Assembly (NCBI GenBank): GCA_037130425.1 | Contig: JBAXTB010000120.1 | Location: 1 to 14,715 of the forward strand | Direction of reading: 5' to 3' | Source of the DNA: M3007 sp037130425 | Lineage (GTDB): Bacteria; Bacteroidota; Bacteroidia; Chitinophagales; Saprospiraceae | Length of the DNA: 14,715 bases | Translations under genes and position numbers: made by a program | Part shown: positions 14,440 to 14,715 of the stretch, one piece after another | How positions within the stretch are numbered: the first letter of the stretch is position 1 | Layout of the letters: each line of letters starts with the position of its first letter | The notes under the pieces: model-generated | Told to the model about the DNA's origin: nothing | The model's database searches: none | The model's input: the letters and a program-made list of their open reading frames with translations, nothing else

Positions 14440-14715
14440 TCAAGCCTTCCGCACAAATTCCGACTTAAGCCCCATCGAGCCGAAGCCTTCCACTTTGCAG
14501 TCGATGTTATGGTCGCCGTCGGTCAGGCGGATGTTTTTTACTTTGGTGCCTGCCTTGATGGGCCGCGGCATACCTTTTACGGGAAGGTCTTTGATTACGA
14601 TGACCGAATCGCCGTCTTGCAGTTCATTTCCGTTGGAATCCAGCACTTTTAAGGGCACGTCTCCTGTTGGTTCAGCGCTTACGGTGGTCGGATCCCATTC
14701 GTGAAAGCATTGGGA
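14440..14715 (-). CDS. phnA: PhnA/YjdM family protein, N-terminus outside window
   Basis: The frame is open to the right edge, giving the last 91 residues. The C-terminal domain is a strong PhnA match: VLDSNGNELQDGDSVIVIKD, KAGTKVKNIRLTDGDHNIDC and GLKSEFVRKA align with the E. coli YjdM/PhnA C-terminal half. The in-frame GTG at 14658 is not the start, because upstream codons continue family sequence including QCFHEW, the second half of the N-terminal zinc ribbon (usually CPEC..EW). The missing part should contain the remaining ribbon cysteines. Despite the name, PhnA/YjdM is not an established phosphonate enzyme in most bacteria and its role is unclear. It is small and cytosolic. It precedes the PAS-LuxR gene by 39 bases and may be co-transcribed with it. 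Confidence 0.88.
   Translation of the reverse strand, partial: SQCFHEWDPTTVSAEPTGDVPLKVLDSNGNELQDGDSVIVIKDLPVKGMPRPIKAGTKVKNIRLTDGDHNIDCKVEGFGSMGLKSEFVRKA

Noticed and set aside
14440..14658. 72-residue complete gene starting at GTG 14658
   Set aside because: Upstream codons to the window edge continue PhnA family sequence (QCFHEW), so the gene is cut by the edge rather than short.

Overview
The window looks like a chromosomal segment of a member of the Bacteroidota, most likely near the Saprospiria/Chitinophagia (inference from gene content). The pointers are a giant SprB/HYR-type repeat adhesin, a stand-alone FtsX/MacB-type permease, a TonB-dependent receptor with an N-terminal carboxypeptidase-regulatory domain, TAnnTTTG-type promoter boxes, and an EAD11-like domain next to DUF7452-like beta repeats. 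No rRNA, tRNA or CRISPR array was seen.

Layout. 1-3642 (minus) is the first 1214 residues of a very large secreted repeat protein that runs off the left edge. 3960-4373 (plus) is a PhnB-like VOC-fold protein. 4536-6911 (minus) is an eight-TM FtsX-family permease. The 447-base gap after it holds a short tandem repeat, a 35-nt dyad and a 54-codon remnant of a lost minus-strand gene. 7359-10932 (plus) is the accessory-looking part: a secreted LprI-like protein, a 219-bp MITE-like element with perfect 18-bp terminal inverted repeats and a 10-bp target duplication, then a tight three-gene operon. That operon encodes a one-TM protein with an N-terminal EAD11-like domain and three extracytoplasmic beta repeats, a second LprI-like paralogue about 67% identical to the first, and a DUF3841 protein. 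10933-11204 holds a long imperfect inverted repeat between convergent genes. 11205-13541 (minus) is a TonB-dependent receptor, 13630-14400 (minus) a PAS-LuxR regulator, and 14440-14715 (minus) the C-terminal part of PhnA/YjdM, cut by the right edge.

How the genes may work together. The best candidate for an undescribed system is 7359-10932. A cytoplasmic EAD11-like adaptor domain is fused through a membrane segment to a three-repeat outer module, with exported LprI-like proteins and a DUF3841 protein encoded alongside. This suggests envelope sensing coupled to an EAD-dependent conflict or signalling network; the architecture is visible in the sequence, but the function is inference. On the right, phnA, the PAS-LuxR gene and the receptor gene share a strand. 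The receptor also has its own candidate promoter with a palindrome just upstream, so the regulator may control the receptor.
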